Shown here: positions 9,098 through 17,660 of the stretch, piece after piece
Layout: each line of letters begins with the position of its first letter
Numbering within the stretch: the first letter of the stretch is position 1
Assembly (NCBI RefSeq): GCF_022788635.1
Contig: NZ_CP076024.1
Span: 3,224,001 to 3,288,000 of the forward strand
Origin: Methylobacter sp. S3L5C
GTDB taxonomy: Bacteria; Pseudomonadota; Gammaproteobacteria; Methylococcales; Methylomonadaceae
DNA length: 64,000 bases
Direction of reading: 5' to 3'
The notes under the pieces: model-generated
What the model was told of the DNA's origin: nothing
Seen by the model: the letters and a program-made list of their open reading frames with translations, nothing else
Databases searched by the model: none
Position numbers and translations under genes: made by a program

Positions 9098-10006
9098 ATG
9101 ACTGATCATAAACTAACACACCTTAAAGAGCTGGAAGCTGAAAGCATTCATATTATTCGTGAAGTCGCAGCTGAATTTGAACATCCTGTCATGTTGTATT
9201 CCGTTGGCAAGGATTCTGCCGTCATGTTGCATCTAACCATGAAGGCCTTTTTCCCCGGCAAGCCACCGTTTCCGATGATGCATATCGACACTACCTGGAA
9301 GTTTAAGGAAATGATCGAGTTTCGTGATCAACTGATTAAAAAGCTGGGGCTGGATTTAATCGTTTATACCAATCAGGATGGTGTTGATCAGGGTATCGGG
9401 CCTTTTACCCACGGCAGTAAAAAACATACGGATGTCATGAAAACTGACGGCCTCAAGCAAGCGCTGGATAAATACCAGTTTGATGCTGCTTTTGGCGGTG
9501 CGCGTCGGGATGAAGAAAAGTCACGCGCCAAAGAACGTGTGTATTCGTTCCGTGATAAAAATCATCGCTGGGATCCAAAAAACCAGCGCCCCGAATTATG
9601 GAATATCTACAATGGTAAAATAGATAAAAGCGAAAGTATTCGGGTATTTCCGCTATCTAACTGGACGGAACTGGATATTTGGCAATACATTCATTTGGAA
9701 AACATCCCTATCGTACCGCTGTATTTTGCCAAGGAACGCCCGATTGTTGAGCGCGATGGCATGTTGATTATGGTCGATGATGAGCGCATGCCCATTGGTC
9801 CTGATGAAAAAATTGAAATGAAAAAAGTGCGTTTTCGTACCTTGGGCTGTTATCCGTTAACAGGTGCCGTTGAATCAAATGCCACGACATTGCCGGAAAT
9901 TATTCAGGAAATGCTGTTAGCGACCACTTCTGAACGCCAGGGACGACTGATTGATCACGATCAATCCGGATCCATGGAGCAGAAAAAGCGTGAAGGGTAT
10001 TTTTAA
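9098..10006 (+). CDS. cysD: Sulfate adenylyltransferase subunit 2
   Basis: 302 aa from the ATG at 9098, exactly the E. coli CysD length, beginning [19 protein letters not shown] as the family does. The frame is open upstream to a TTG at 9047 but those 17 residues are not family-like. The PP-loop motif is YSVGKDSAV, and other conserved blocks are [16 protein letters not shown] and [14 protein letters not shown]. With CysN it makes adenosine phosphosulfate from ATP and sulfate, the first step of sulfate assimilation. cysN follows 93 bp downstream. No cysH, cysC or cysG is seen next to it. Confidence 0.95.
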   Translation: MTDHKLTHLKELEAESIHIIREVAAEFEHPVMLYSVGKDSAVMLHLTMKAFFPGKPPFPMMHIDTTWKFKEMIEFRDQLIKKLGLDLIVYTNQDGVDQGIGPFTHGSKKHTDVMKTDGLKQALDKYQFDAAFGGARRDEEKSRAKERVYSFRDKNHRWDPKNQRPELWNIYNGKIDKSESIRVFPLSNWTELDIWQYIHLENIPIVPLYFAKERPIVERDGMLIMVDDERMPIGPDEKIEMKKVRFRTLGCYPLTGAVESNATTLPEIIQEMLLATTSERQGRLIDHDQSGSMEQKKREGYF

Positions 10007-10099
10007 ACGCTCCAGCATTTTGCGGCTCCGATTGCCGGGATTACTATATTGTTTTATCCCGGCTTACGGTACTTGAACCTTTTACCTTGAACCTAAAAT

Positions 10100-11725
10100 A
10101 TGTCCCACCAATCCGAATTAATTAATACCGATATTGACGCTTATTTAACGCAACATGAAAACAAAGAGTTACTGCGTTTTTTAACCTGCGGTAACGTCGA
10201 CGATGGCAAAAGCACTCTGATAGGCCGTCTGCTGCACGATTCCAAAATGATCTACGAAGATCAATTGGCTGCGGTACAGGCAGATAGTGTCAAGTCAGGT
10301 ACTACTGGTGCTGGCAAGATCGACCTTGCCTTACTGGTTGATGGACTGCAAGCTGAACGCGAACAAGGCATTACCATTGATGTGGCATACCGCTATTTTT
10401 CCACATCCACTCGTAAATTTATTATTGCCGATACACCGGGGCATGAACAATATACCCGTAATATGGCCACCGGAGCTTCAAATTGTGATTTGGCAATTAT
10501 CCTGATTGATGCCCGTTACGGGGTACAAACCCAGACAAAACGACACAGCTTTATTACCTCTTTATTAGGCATCAAGCATATTATTGTCGCGGTCAATAAA
10601 ATGGATCTGATTGATTACAGTGAAGCTACTTTTAATAAAATAAAACAAGATTATTTGCGCTTCACCGATAGACTGGATTTACATGATATTTATTTTATCC
10701 CCATGTCTGCCTTGGACGGTGATAATGTCGTCAACCCTAGCGAGAATATGCCTTGGTTTACTGACGAACCGTTAATGGAAAAACTCAATAGCGTCGAAAT
10801 TGCCAATGACCATAATTTTAGCGACACCCGTTTCCCGGTTCAGTATGTCAACCGGCCTAATCTGGATTTTCGTGGTTTTTGCGGCACCGTAGCTTCCGGT
10901 ATTTTCAGAAAAGGTGATCAAATTACTGCCTGGCCTTCCGGTAAAAGCAGCAAAATCAAAGCGATTGTCACTTATGATGGTGATCTTGAAGAAGCTTATC
11001 CACCGATGGCAGTGACCTTGACATTGGAAGACGAGATTGATATCAGTCGTGGCGATGTGCTGATCAGCACCGAAAAGCAGTCACCAATTATTGCTGATAA
11101 ATTTAATGCCACTATTGTTTGGATGACTGAAAAAGCGTTAACGCCCGGTCGCCAATACACACTAAAACTGGCAACCCGCAGCGTCTCAGGTTCTGTTGCC
11201 ATGATTCACCATCGTATTGATGTTAATACCTTGGAACACCATGATGCCATTGAATTACAATTAAATGAAATAGGCTCTTGTACAGTGACAGTTAATGCGC
11301 CAGTTGTTTTTGATGCTTACAAAATCAACAAAGGCACCGGAGCTTTTATAATTATTGATCGCTTGACTAACGGTACGGTCGGTGCGGGGATGATTACGGG
11401 TTCTGTTACTGATGAAAATCAGCAGGCGGTCAGCACAGAAGAGCGTGCTGCACGCTATAGCCAGAAAGCCATCGCTATTGCCTTAACCGGTTTAACCAGT
11501 CAAGAAGTGGCTTATAAGCTCGAAAGAAAGCTGTTTGATAACGGTCATGCCACTACTATTCTTGAAACGCAAAACGCAGCGCTGATACCGGTTATTAAAA
11601 ATGCCGGCTTGATTGGTTTGTGCGTCAACTACAGTGCTGATTTGGTTGATATAACGTTTGATACGGACAAACAATCTATCGATGATATTTACAGTGCATT
11701 AAAAGAGCAAAAGGTTGTTTTTTAA
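10100..11725 (+). CDS. cysN: Sulfate adenylyltransferase subunit 1 with vestigial APS-kinase-like tail
   Basis: 541 aa. EF-Tu-like GTPase with P-loop [25 protein letters not shown] and NKMD, followed by the two beta-barrel domains; it drives APS synthesis by GTP hydrolysis. E. coli CysN is 475 aa; the extra ~85 residues here (about 457-541) resemble the APS kinase domain of CysNC bifunctional enzymes: AIALTG then [19 protein letters not shown] where active kinases have GLSGSGKST followed by the same A..LER.L helix. The P-loop Gly-Lys-Ser is missing by an apparent 3-residue gap, and the middle of the kinase fold is lost. So it should be an ATP sulfurylase subunit only, with a non-catalytic remnant. 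Confidence 0.93.
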   Translation: MSHQSELINTDIDAYLTQHENKELLRFLTCGNVDDGKSTLIGRLLHDSKMIYEDQLAAVQADSVKSGTTGAGKIDLALLVDGLQAEREQGITIDVAYRYFSTSTRKFIIADTPGHEQYTRNMATGASNCDLAIILIDARYGVQTQTKRHSFITSLLGIKHIIVAVNKMDLIDYSEATFNKIKQDYLRFTDRLDLHDIYFIPMSALDGDNVVNPSENMPWFTDEPLMEKLNSVEIANDHNFSDTRFPVQYVNRPNLDFRGFCGTVASGIFRKGDQITAWPSGKSSKIKAIVTYDGDLEEAYPPMAVTLTLEDEIDISRGDVLISTEKQSPIIADKFNATIVWMTEKALTPGRQYTLKLATRSVSGSVAMIHHRIDVNTLEHHDAIELQLNEIGSCTVTVNAPVVFDAYKINKGTGAFIIIDRLTNGTVGAGMITGSVTDENQQAVSTEERAARYSQKAIAIALTGLTSQEVAYKLERKLFDNGHATTILETQNAALIPVIKNAGLIGLCVNYSADLVDITFDTDKQSIDDIYSALKEQKVVF

Positions 11726-11782
11726 ATTGTAAAAAACCAGTTTTTCGCTCATTTTTTGAAAAACACAGGTGATGCTTATCTT

Positions 11783-11822
11783 GATAGCGGATTGGTTAAT
11801 AGCCAATCCGCTATCGGGTTTT
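11783..11822 (+). terminator. Intrinsic terminator after cysN
   Basis: Perfect 13-bp stem (11783-11795 and 11803-11815) with a 7-base loop, followed by gggtttt. It lies 57 bp after the cysN stop and is well placed to end the cysDN transcript. Confidence 0.75.
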
Positions 11823-11933
11823 ACTAAAAGAATTTGCGAAACAAACTAAAATACTTGATACTTGAGGTCAACTGGTCTTGCCAAAAAGTAGACTAACGAG
11901 ACCAATTTTACAACTATTAGCAGGTGACTATAG

Positions 11934-12230
11934 ATGAAGAAAATGATCGTTTTAGGATTGACAGTGGCTGTTGTTGCATTAAATTCTGTTAGTGTTTTTG
12001 CTGCCGACAGCAAATATCCGGCATCGGATTTTGAACCCAGTGTTATTTATATTGATAAAGCTGTAATAGCTGTTGATCCTGTTAAAAATGAAGTCGACCC
12101 AAAATACCCTGCCTCAGACTTCACTCCTGCCATTGTTTTTGTTGACAATCAACTAGCCAACCAAGAACAGGATAAATTTGACCCCAAATATCCTGCCGCC
12201 TACTTCAAACCAAAAGTTATTTATCCCTGA
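11934..12230 (+). CDS. Small secreted protein with three KYPAxxFxPxVIY repeats
   Basis: 98 aa. A clear Sec signal peptide (MKKMIVLGLTVAV...SVFAA, cleavage near residue 24) is followed by three copies of a short motif: KYPASDFEPSVIYIDK, KYPASDFTPAIVFVDN and KYPAAYFKPKVIY, each about 30 residues apart and each introduced by Asp-Pro-Lys or Ser-Lys. No Cys and no membrane anchor, so a soluble periplasmic or secreted product. A ribosome site (aggtgac) is just upstream. I know of no characterised domain with this motif; it may be lineage-specific. Confidence 0.8.
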   Translation: MKKMIVLGLTVAVVALNSVSVFAADSKYPASDFEPSVIYIDKAVIAVDPVKNEVDPKYPASDFTPAIVFVDNQLANQEQDKFDPKYPAAYFKPKVIYP

Positions 12231-12439
12231 TTTATATGGGTTGTCGCTTCGACAGTTTAACGGGTTCAATTCCTTCTTATAGATCGACTATCGTCTGATG
12301 AGATTTTATTCAGACAATTTCAAGGAAAAATGCCCTTGGTTATTAACGGCTAAAAAAAATCAATCTGCGTTGTTTTTTCTGGATGTAAAACAGGGGCACC
12401 TGACGCTGTAGTAATCTTGTCAAGATTTAAGTGAGCTCA

Positions 12440-12676
12440 CTACTCGGCTTTTTTAACACGAATCTTGTTACCAGCTATATTCTTGCCATTTAGGGTATTT
12501 ATGGCTATCTTGGCTTCGCCCAGTTTGGGCATTTCGATAAAGCCAAAGCCTTTTGAACTGCCGGTCTCTTTATCTATGACCAAGTCACAGGACTGTACTG
12601 TACCGTGAGCTTCAAACAATGCTTGAAGCTCTGCTTCTGTAGTGGTGCGGGCAAGATTACGTATCAGTAGTTTCAT
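12440..12676 (-). CDS. RNA-binding protein, single RRM
   Basis: 78 aa, one RNA recognition motif. RNP2 is KLLIRNL at residues 2-8 and RNP1 is KGFGFIEM at about 43-50, both with the aromatic residues that stack on RNA bases. Such short RRM proteins occur in cyanobacteria and many proteobacteria and are often cold- or stress-induced. It is monocistronic and convergent with the secreted repeat protein gene. Targets are unknown. Confidence 0.88.
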   Translation of the reverse strand: MKLLIRNLARTTTEAELQALFEAHGTVQSCDLVIDKETGSSKGFGFIEMPKLGEAKIAINTLNGKNIAGNKIRVKKAE

Positions 12677-12977
12677 GGAATTTCCGTGTTATTATAAAAT
12701 AACTCAATTATACCGCTTCTGGACAAACCATTCCTCATAACAATTTTCTCAATTTTGCATCACTAAAGTTGATACTTATTTTAGCTTCCCAAAATAACCG
12801 GATTGTTATTCACTTAAAGCAATGCTTATAAAAAAATGAAAGATGATAGGTAGTGTTATAAACTTACCCGACTTCGTGTTTACTTCATGTATTCTAATTG
12901 CTTAAACTTGCAGTCATATCAGTAAGCTCCGCATTACAATAGCTTAATCTTGCATAGAAAATAATAAAAATCGAATA
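12677..12977. other. 301-bp intergenic region
   Basis: Divergent upstream regions of the RRM gene (leftward) and cstA (rightward). AT-rich; must hold both promoters, but I see no clear repeat or operator. Confidence 0.35.
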
Positions 12978-15047
12978 ATGAATAAGTTACTAACAAATGC
13001 TGTCTGGGTACTCATCGCCATTCTTGGTGCATCGGCCATCGGAGGCATTGCCCTTAACCGTGGTGAAAACATCAACGCACTTTGGTTTATAGCTGCCGCA
13101 CTTTGTGTTTATGCCATTGCCTATCGTTTTTATGCGACGTGGATTGCCACTACCGTTTTGATGGTTGATGAGACTCGTGCAACACCCGCAGAGCGCCTGG
13201 ATAACGGGCACGATTTTATACCAACCAATAAATGGATAGTATTTGGTCATCATTTTGCAGCCATTGCAGGACCCGGTCCTTTGGTGGGGCCGACATTAGC
13301 CGCACAGTTTGGCTATTTGCCGGGTACGCTATGGATATTGTTTGGTGCTGTGTTGGGTGGTTGTGTGCAGGATATGGTGACGTTATTTTTATCAACCCGA
13401 CGTAACGCCAAAAGCCTGGGACAAATGGCGCGTGATGAGTTGGGGTCGCTGGGTGGAACGGCTGCATTAATAGGCACATTTACGATTATGATTATTTTGA
13501 TTGCCGTGCTGGGATTGGTCGTAGTTAACGCCATGAAGCACAGCCCGTGGGCGACTTTTACCGTATCAGCGACTATTCCGATTGCGATGATTGTGGGTGT
13601 TTATATGCGCTATATTCGCCCGGGACAAATACTGGAAGGCTCGCTAATAGGCGTTGTTTTATTATTATTGTCGGTAGCAGGTGGTCGTGTCATTGACGAA
13701 AACGAGATCTTGCGCAAGATGTTTGATCATGAAGGTCTTACGCTAGCTTGGTGGGTTATGGCTTATGGCTTTGCAGCCGCAATTTTGCCCGTTTGGTTAT
13801 TGCTGGCTCCGCGTGATTACTTGTCAACTTACATGAAGATAGGCACTATCACGTTGTTGGCGGTAGCCATTATCATGTTGCAACCGGATGTAAAAATGCC
13901 GGCAATAACCCGGTTTATCGATGGCACAGGGCCTATTTTTGGCGGCAAATTATTTCCGTTTGTTTTTATTACCATTGCTTGTGGAGCCATTTCCGGTTTT
14001 CACGCACTGATTGCCTCAGGTACTACACCAAAATTACTCAGTAATGAACGGGACATTCGCATGATCGGTTATGGCGGTATGTTACTCGAATCGTTTGTTG
14101 CCATTATGGCAATGATTGCTGCTACCGTATTGGACCCGGGTATATTTTTTGCCATCAACAGCTCTGCGGGCGTAGTCGGTGCTGATGCTGCTGATGCAGT
14201 TGCCAAAATATCTTCTTGGGGTTATCCGGTTACCGTCGAACAAATGCAAAATCTGGCGCGTCAAATGGGTGAAGCGACGTTGTTTGCACGTACCGGTGGC
14301 GCACCTTCACTGGCGGTGGGCATGGCAAGTATTTTTGGCAGTGCTTTTGGTGAAGGTTTGTTGGCGCTTTGGTATCACTTTGCCATCATGTTTGAGGCTA
14401 TTTTTATTCTTACCACGTTGGATGCCGGAACACGCGTTGGGCGTTTTATGTTGCAGGATATGCTCGGTAATATTTGGCCAAAAATGGGCGAAACATCGTG
14501 GACACCTTCCGTTGTTCTGACCAGCGCTCTGGTGGTATCTGGTTGGGGCTATTTCCTTTATATCGGTGTAATAGATCCAAATGGTGGCGTTAATATCCTG
14601 TGGCCGTTGTTTGGCATTGCCAATCAAATGCTGGCAGCTATTGCGCTATGCGTAGCGACGGGCATTTTAGTAAAATCCGACAAATTAAAACATGCCTGGA
14701 TAACGGGTTTACCGTTAGTTGGACTAATAATTATTACCACTACGGCAGCGTGGCAAAAAATTGCCAGCGACGATATCCGCATAGGTTTCTTTTCTGCTGC
14801 CAACGATTTAACGGACAAATTGGCGGGCGGCATCTTGCCACCGGCAAAAGCTGCCATTGCCCCACAATTGATATTTAATCTGCATCTGGATGCTTGGCTT
14901 ACGGTGTTTTTTATCAGTATACTGTGGTTGATTGTTTTTGATATGCTGCGTGTCTGCATCCGTTACTTGTCAGGAAAATCCGTATTACCCCTGACGGAAT
15001 CAGCGCATAGCCCCAGTCGTCTGGTTGAAGATTGGGTAAGAGATTAA
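12978..15047 (+). CDS. cstA: Carbon starvation protein A (pyruvate/peptide transporter family)
   Basis: 689 aa, about 16-18 membrane segments, CstA superfamily. Conserved blocks include HHFAAIAGPGPLVGPTLAAQ near the N-terminus, FVTIACGAISGFHALIASGT in the middle and DAGTRVGRFMLQDMLGN. E. coli CstA and its paralog BtsT import peptides or pyruvate during carbon limitation. The stop codon overlaps by one base the start of a YbdD-type small protein, the usual partner. Length matches the family (E. coli 701 aa). No two-component system adjoins it here. Substrate in this organism is not known. Confidence 0.93.
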   Translation: MNKLLTNAVWVLIAILGASAIGGIALNRGENINALWFIAAALCVYAIAYRFYATWIATTVLMVDETRATPAERLDNGHDFIPTNKWIVFGHHFAAIAGPGPLVGPTLAAQFGYLPGTLWILFGAVLGGCVQDMVTLFLSTRRNAKSLGQMARDELGSLGGTAALIGTFTIMIILIAVLGLVVVNAMKHSPWATFTVSATIPIAMIVGVYMRYIRPGQILEGSLIGVVLLLLSVAGGRVIDENEILRKMFDHEGLTLAWWVMAYGFAAAILPVWLLLAPRDYLSTYMKIGTITLLAVAIIMLQPDVKMPAITRFIDGTGPIFGGKLFPFVFITIACGAISGFHALIASGTTPKLLSNERDIRMIGYGGMLLESFVAIMAMIAATVLDPGIFFAINSSAGVVGADAADAVAKISSWGYPVTVEQMQNLARQMGEATLFARTGGAPSLAVGMASIFGSAFGEGLLALWYHFAIMFEAIFILTTLDAGTRVGRFMLQDMLGNIWPKMGETSWTPSVVLTSALVVSGWGYFLYIGVIDPNGGVNILWPLFGIANQMLAAIALCVATGILVKSDKLKHAWITGLPLVGLIIITTTAAWQKIASDDIRIGFFSAANDLTDKLAGGILPPAKAAIAPQLIFNLHLDAWLTVFFISILWLIVFDMLRVCIRYLSGKSVLPLTESAHSPSRLVEDWVRD

Positions 15048-15244
15048 TGTTAGCCAAGCTCAAAGCGTTCTGGTGTATTGTGCGCCGTCTTTCAGGTGAT
15101 GATGCTTACGAGCAATACTTAAAGCATTATGCGCACTATCATCAAACCGATGCCGGACATGAATGTCATGAACCATTGAGTAAGGCCGATTTTTTCAGGC
15201 AGTGGCAAGATGAAAAATGGAATGGCATAAAGCGCTGTTGTTAG
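15047..15244 (+). CDS. YbdD/YjiX family small protein
   Basis: 65 aa starting at the ATG that overlaps the cstA stop (TAATG). It has the family features RRLSGDDAYEQYLKHY, HHQTDAGHE and the end FFRQWQDEKWNGIKRCC. YbdD-type proteins always accompany CstA/BtsT-type transporters and are needed for uptake by some of them. The one-base overlap indicates coupled translation. In-frame codons upstream to 15032 lie inside cstA and are not needed. Confidence 0.9.
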   Translation: MLAKLKAFWCIVRRLSGDDAYEQYLKHYAHYHQTDAGHECHEPLSKADFFRQWQDEKWNGIKRCC

Positions 15245-15340
15245 GAAAGAAGCTGAGGGTTAAATCTGGCAATATCGTCTTGCCGTAATAAGATTATGGC
15301 ACAAGACCCTGAGTTGACTGAGATTGGAGTGTTAAAAATT

Positions 15341-15375
15341 GCATTCCCACAATGGAGGAGTATGGGAATGCTTTA
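15341..15375. terminator. Stem-loop between ybdD and the multicopper oxidase gene
   Basis: Perfect 9-bp stem gcattccca/tgggaatgc (15341-15349 and 15363-15371) with a 13-base loop, followed by ctttatc. It lies between convergent genes and may terminate in the rightward direction after ybdD. Confidence 0.5.
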
Positions 15376-15398
15376 TCGTAGTGAATCAAGAGCCGGAT

Positions 15399-17159
15399 TT
15401 ATTTTTTTACCAGCTTATTACGGGCAATTTCAATCAGATTACGGGCAAAATTAGTCAACGGGCGACGTTTGATTACTGCTGTATAGCCTAATAATCCCAT
15501 CACCAAGCCATAAAATAATTTACCGAAGGCTGACGAGCCTTGTTGTTGAGCGGCTATGGCTAAGTCTGATGAATTGACTGCAACAGTTTGTACGGCTACT
15601 TTAGAAGGTGTAACTTCTGCATCGGAGTCAGGTAAGCCCAAACTACGGAAGGCATCATAATCTTGCCATATAGGGTATTTTCCTTTCCATAATGACTTGG
15701 AAAAATACGGTTCCAGGCTCATGCCATGCGCTGAAGGAATACCTCTTTCATCAACAAAACCTTTATAAACGACCAAGCTGATATCGCCACCTTCGCCATG
15801 TCCGTCAGTAGTAAATGCTTTTTCAACATGGTCATGGAACATCCAGATACCTTGTCCAAAGCTGTTCAAACCATCGTCGACGCCGCTCAATTCCAGATCC
15901 AGGCGTTGCGCCGGAACCATGCCATGTACATCGCGTTGGATATAAGAGCCCGGGCCGTTGTCGACGCCATCATAATGGGTAATGGTCGGTTTATGTCCAT
16001 GAATATGCATCGCCAGTGCTTCGGTATGACCATTTAAAACGCGCAATTTTACTTTTTGATTTTCTTCCATGTGAATCAACGACTCCCTTAAGGTATAAGG
16101 GAAAGAGCGGCCATTAAGCATGAAATAATCATCACTGGCATCTGTTATGTCATATTCGGTGTTCATGTGTTTGGCAATCAGGCGTGGATCATTGGCTGAC
16201 CTTGCAACAACCTCATGTAATTCTTTATCCGCCGATTCATAATGCAAGTCATATTCGCGAGCATATTTTTCAAGCACGGCTACCGATGGATGACGAACTT
16301 GACCTGCACCGACATTAAGCGTTTGGGGCCAATTGTTGGGACGATTTTCCTCAACGACAAAAATACCCTGCAAGCCCATGGGAATGTGAGTGTGCGGTTG
16401 CACATGGCAGTGGTAATACATCGTACCGGGTTGGCGAGGTTTTATGACATAGGTTTTGCTTTGCCCTGGCATGGTATCCATATTACTGGTTTGTGCCACA
16501 CCATCATTACCGGTGCCGCTCATGTCCATAAAGGGATGGTCTATGCCATGTAAGTGGATGGAATGCGGCAAGTAATGCGTATTTTCGAGCACTATCCAAA
16601 CGACATCATCCTGTTCGACACGAATAACCGGCGATGGTACGCGCAGCAATGGGTTGGCTTCCAATTCGTAAAGGCTTTTGGTTGACATGTCCCGGGTTTT
16701 TGGGGCATAAACCCAAAAAGTCGGTTGTATGCCGGGGGCAATATCAAAGGTTGTCGTTTGGCCTATCATGTCCGGTGAATGACCGTTGAGTTCAACCACT
16801 TCAAGTTTGATAATGATTTTATCAGGATCACCATCACCGTCCATATCGTCTGACATGGTAATGGCATCAGCGGCCAGCTGTGTTGACATCAATGTTTCCA
16901 TTGAAACGCCATTGGTGCCTTTTACAAAGGCGGCAATGTCTGCCGGATTATCGGGATTACAGAGTTTGGATTCCTGTATGGTTACGCCATCAACAATCTG
17001 TTCTTTGCGCCATTCCGGATCAGTAAACGCAGAACAGACTTCTTCCACCGGGCCTAAATCAACTTTTGCTGAAGGCGGCAAATCAGTAGCAGCCTGACTC
17101 AAAGTATGCACAAAGAGCAGTGCAGCACCACCGGTAAAGGTAATAAGTTTTTTACGCAT
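15399..17159 (-). CDS. Multicopper oxidase with C-terminal membrane anchor
   Basis: 586 aa from the ATG at 17159, which has an AGGGG ribosome site 8 bases upstream and opens a signal peptide (MRKKLITFTGGAALLF). Copper ligand blocks: HSIHLHG (199-205), YYHCHVQPHTHIPMG (248-262), MHIHGH (384-389) and WMFHDHVEKAF (440-450). The type 1 Cys and its Met lie in the first cupredoxin domain (HCH...H...M), while the last block has Asp where the Cys would be. An acidic DMDGDGDPD loop at about 105-113 could bind calcium. Residues about 550-570 form a membrane span followed by a basic tail. Periplasmic, probably oxidising Cu(I) or a metabolite; the substrate is not evident. Confidence 0.85.
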   Translation of the reverse strand: MRKKLITFTGGAALLFVHTLSQAATDLPPSAKVDLGPVEEVCSAFTDPEWRKEQIVDGVTIQESKLCNPDNPADIAAFVKGTNGVSMETLMSTQLAADAITMSDDMDGDGDPDKIIIKLEVVELNGHSPDMIGQTTTFDIAPGIQPTFWVYAPKTRDMSTKSLYELEANPLLRVPSPVIRVEQDDVVWIVLENTHYLPHSIHLHGIDHPFMDMSGTGNDGVAQTSNMDTMPGQSKTYVIKPRQPGTMYYHCHVQPHTHIPMGLQGIFVVEENRPNNWPQTLNVGAGQVRHPSVAVLEKYAREYDLHYESADKELHEVVARSANDPRLIAKHMNTEYDITDASDDYFMLNGRSFPYTLRESLIHMEENQKVKLRVLNGHTEALAMHIHGHKPTITHYDGVDNGPGSYIQRDVHGMVPAQRLDLELSGVDDGLNSFGQGIWMFHDHVEKAFTTDGHGEGGDISLVVYKGFVDERGIPSAHGMSLEPYFSKSLWKGKYPIWQDYDAFRSLGLPDSDAEVTPSKVAVQTVAVNSSDLAIAAQQQGSSAFGKLFYGLVMGLLGYTAVIKRRPLTNFARNLIEIARNKLVKK

Positions 17160-17660
17160 ACAAGAACCCCTGAAAAACACTCGATTAAAAAATGAAACGT
17201 CGCCCCTAAGGCGGTATATTTATTATTATCTTTACTATTTTAACTGAATAGTTGGCTTAAGTCTTATTTGACTACTTAATAAAGTAAAGCAGTAATAATG
17301 AGCTTGCTCTGACGAATTGTTTTAAGAAGTCAATACGATTTATAAAGTTCATCAATAAAATATAAAACAGTCTTAGATAGATAATGGTAAAACCAACCGC
17401 TTTAAGTCATAGAGCCCTGAATTAATTAAGCAGGCAGGGCGTGGTGCTGCAAGCGCGTTAGCTTACACGGCGGTCACGGCACGCATTATAGGTAATAATG
17501 TATATTAATCAACATAGGGATCTCAATAACTTATACAGATAAGCCTGATGTAATAAATAAATTTAAACTTCGTTTCCAAAAAAACTTTACACTAATTAAC
17601 TAAAAACAGCATGGATAAGCTGTCGAATTAACTAATTAATCACTCAACATAACACTTATT
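17160..17660. other. 501-bp intergenic region
   Basis: Divergent region between the multicopper oxidase gene and the Hsp70-like gene. AT-rich apart from a GC-richer patch near 17430-17490. No gene, no clear operator and no repeat recognised. Confidence 0.35.

Noticed and set aside
12231-12439. tRNA-like segment cgggttcaattcc near 12259
   Set aside because: Only a T-loop-like string is present; no acceptor stem or anticodon arm can be built around it.
15244-15340. Possible riboswitch or small RNA between ybdD and the oxidase gene
   Set aside because: Only the short terminator-like stem is visible; no conserved core of a known class.
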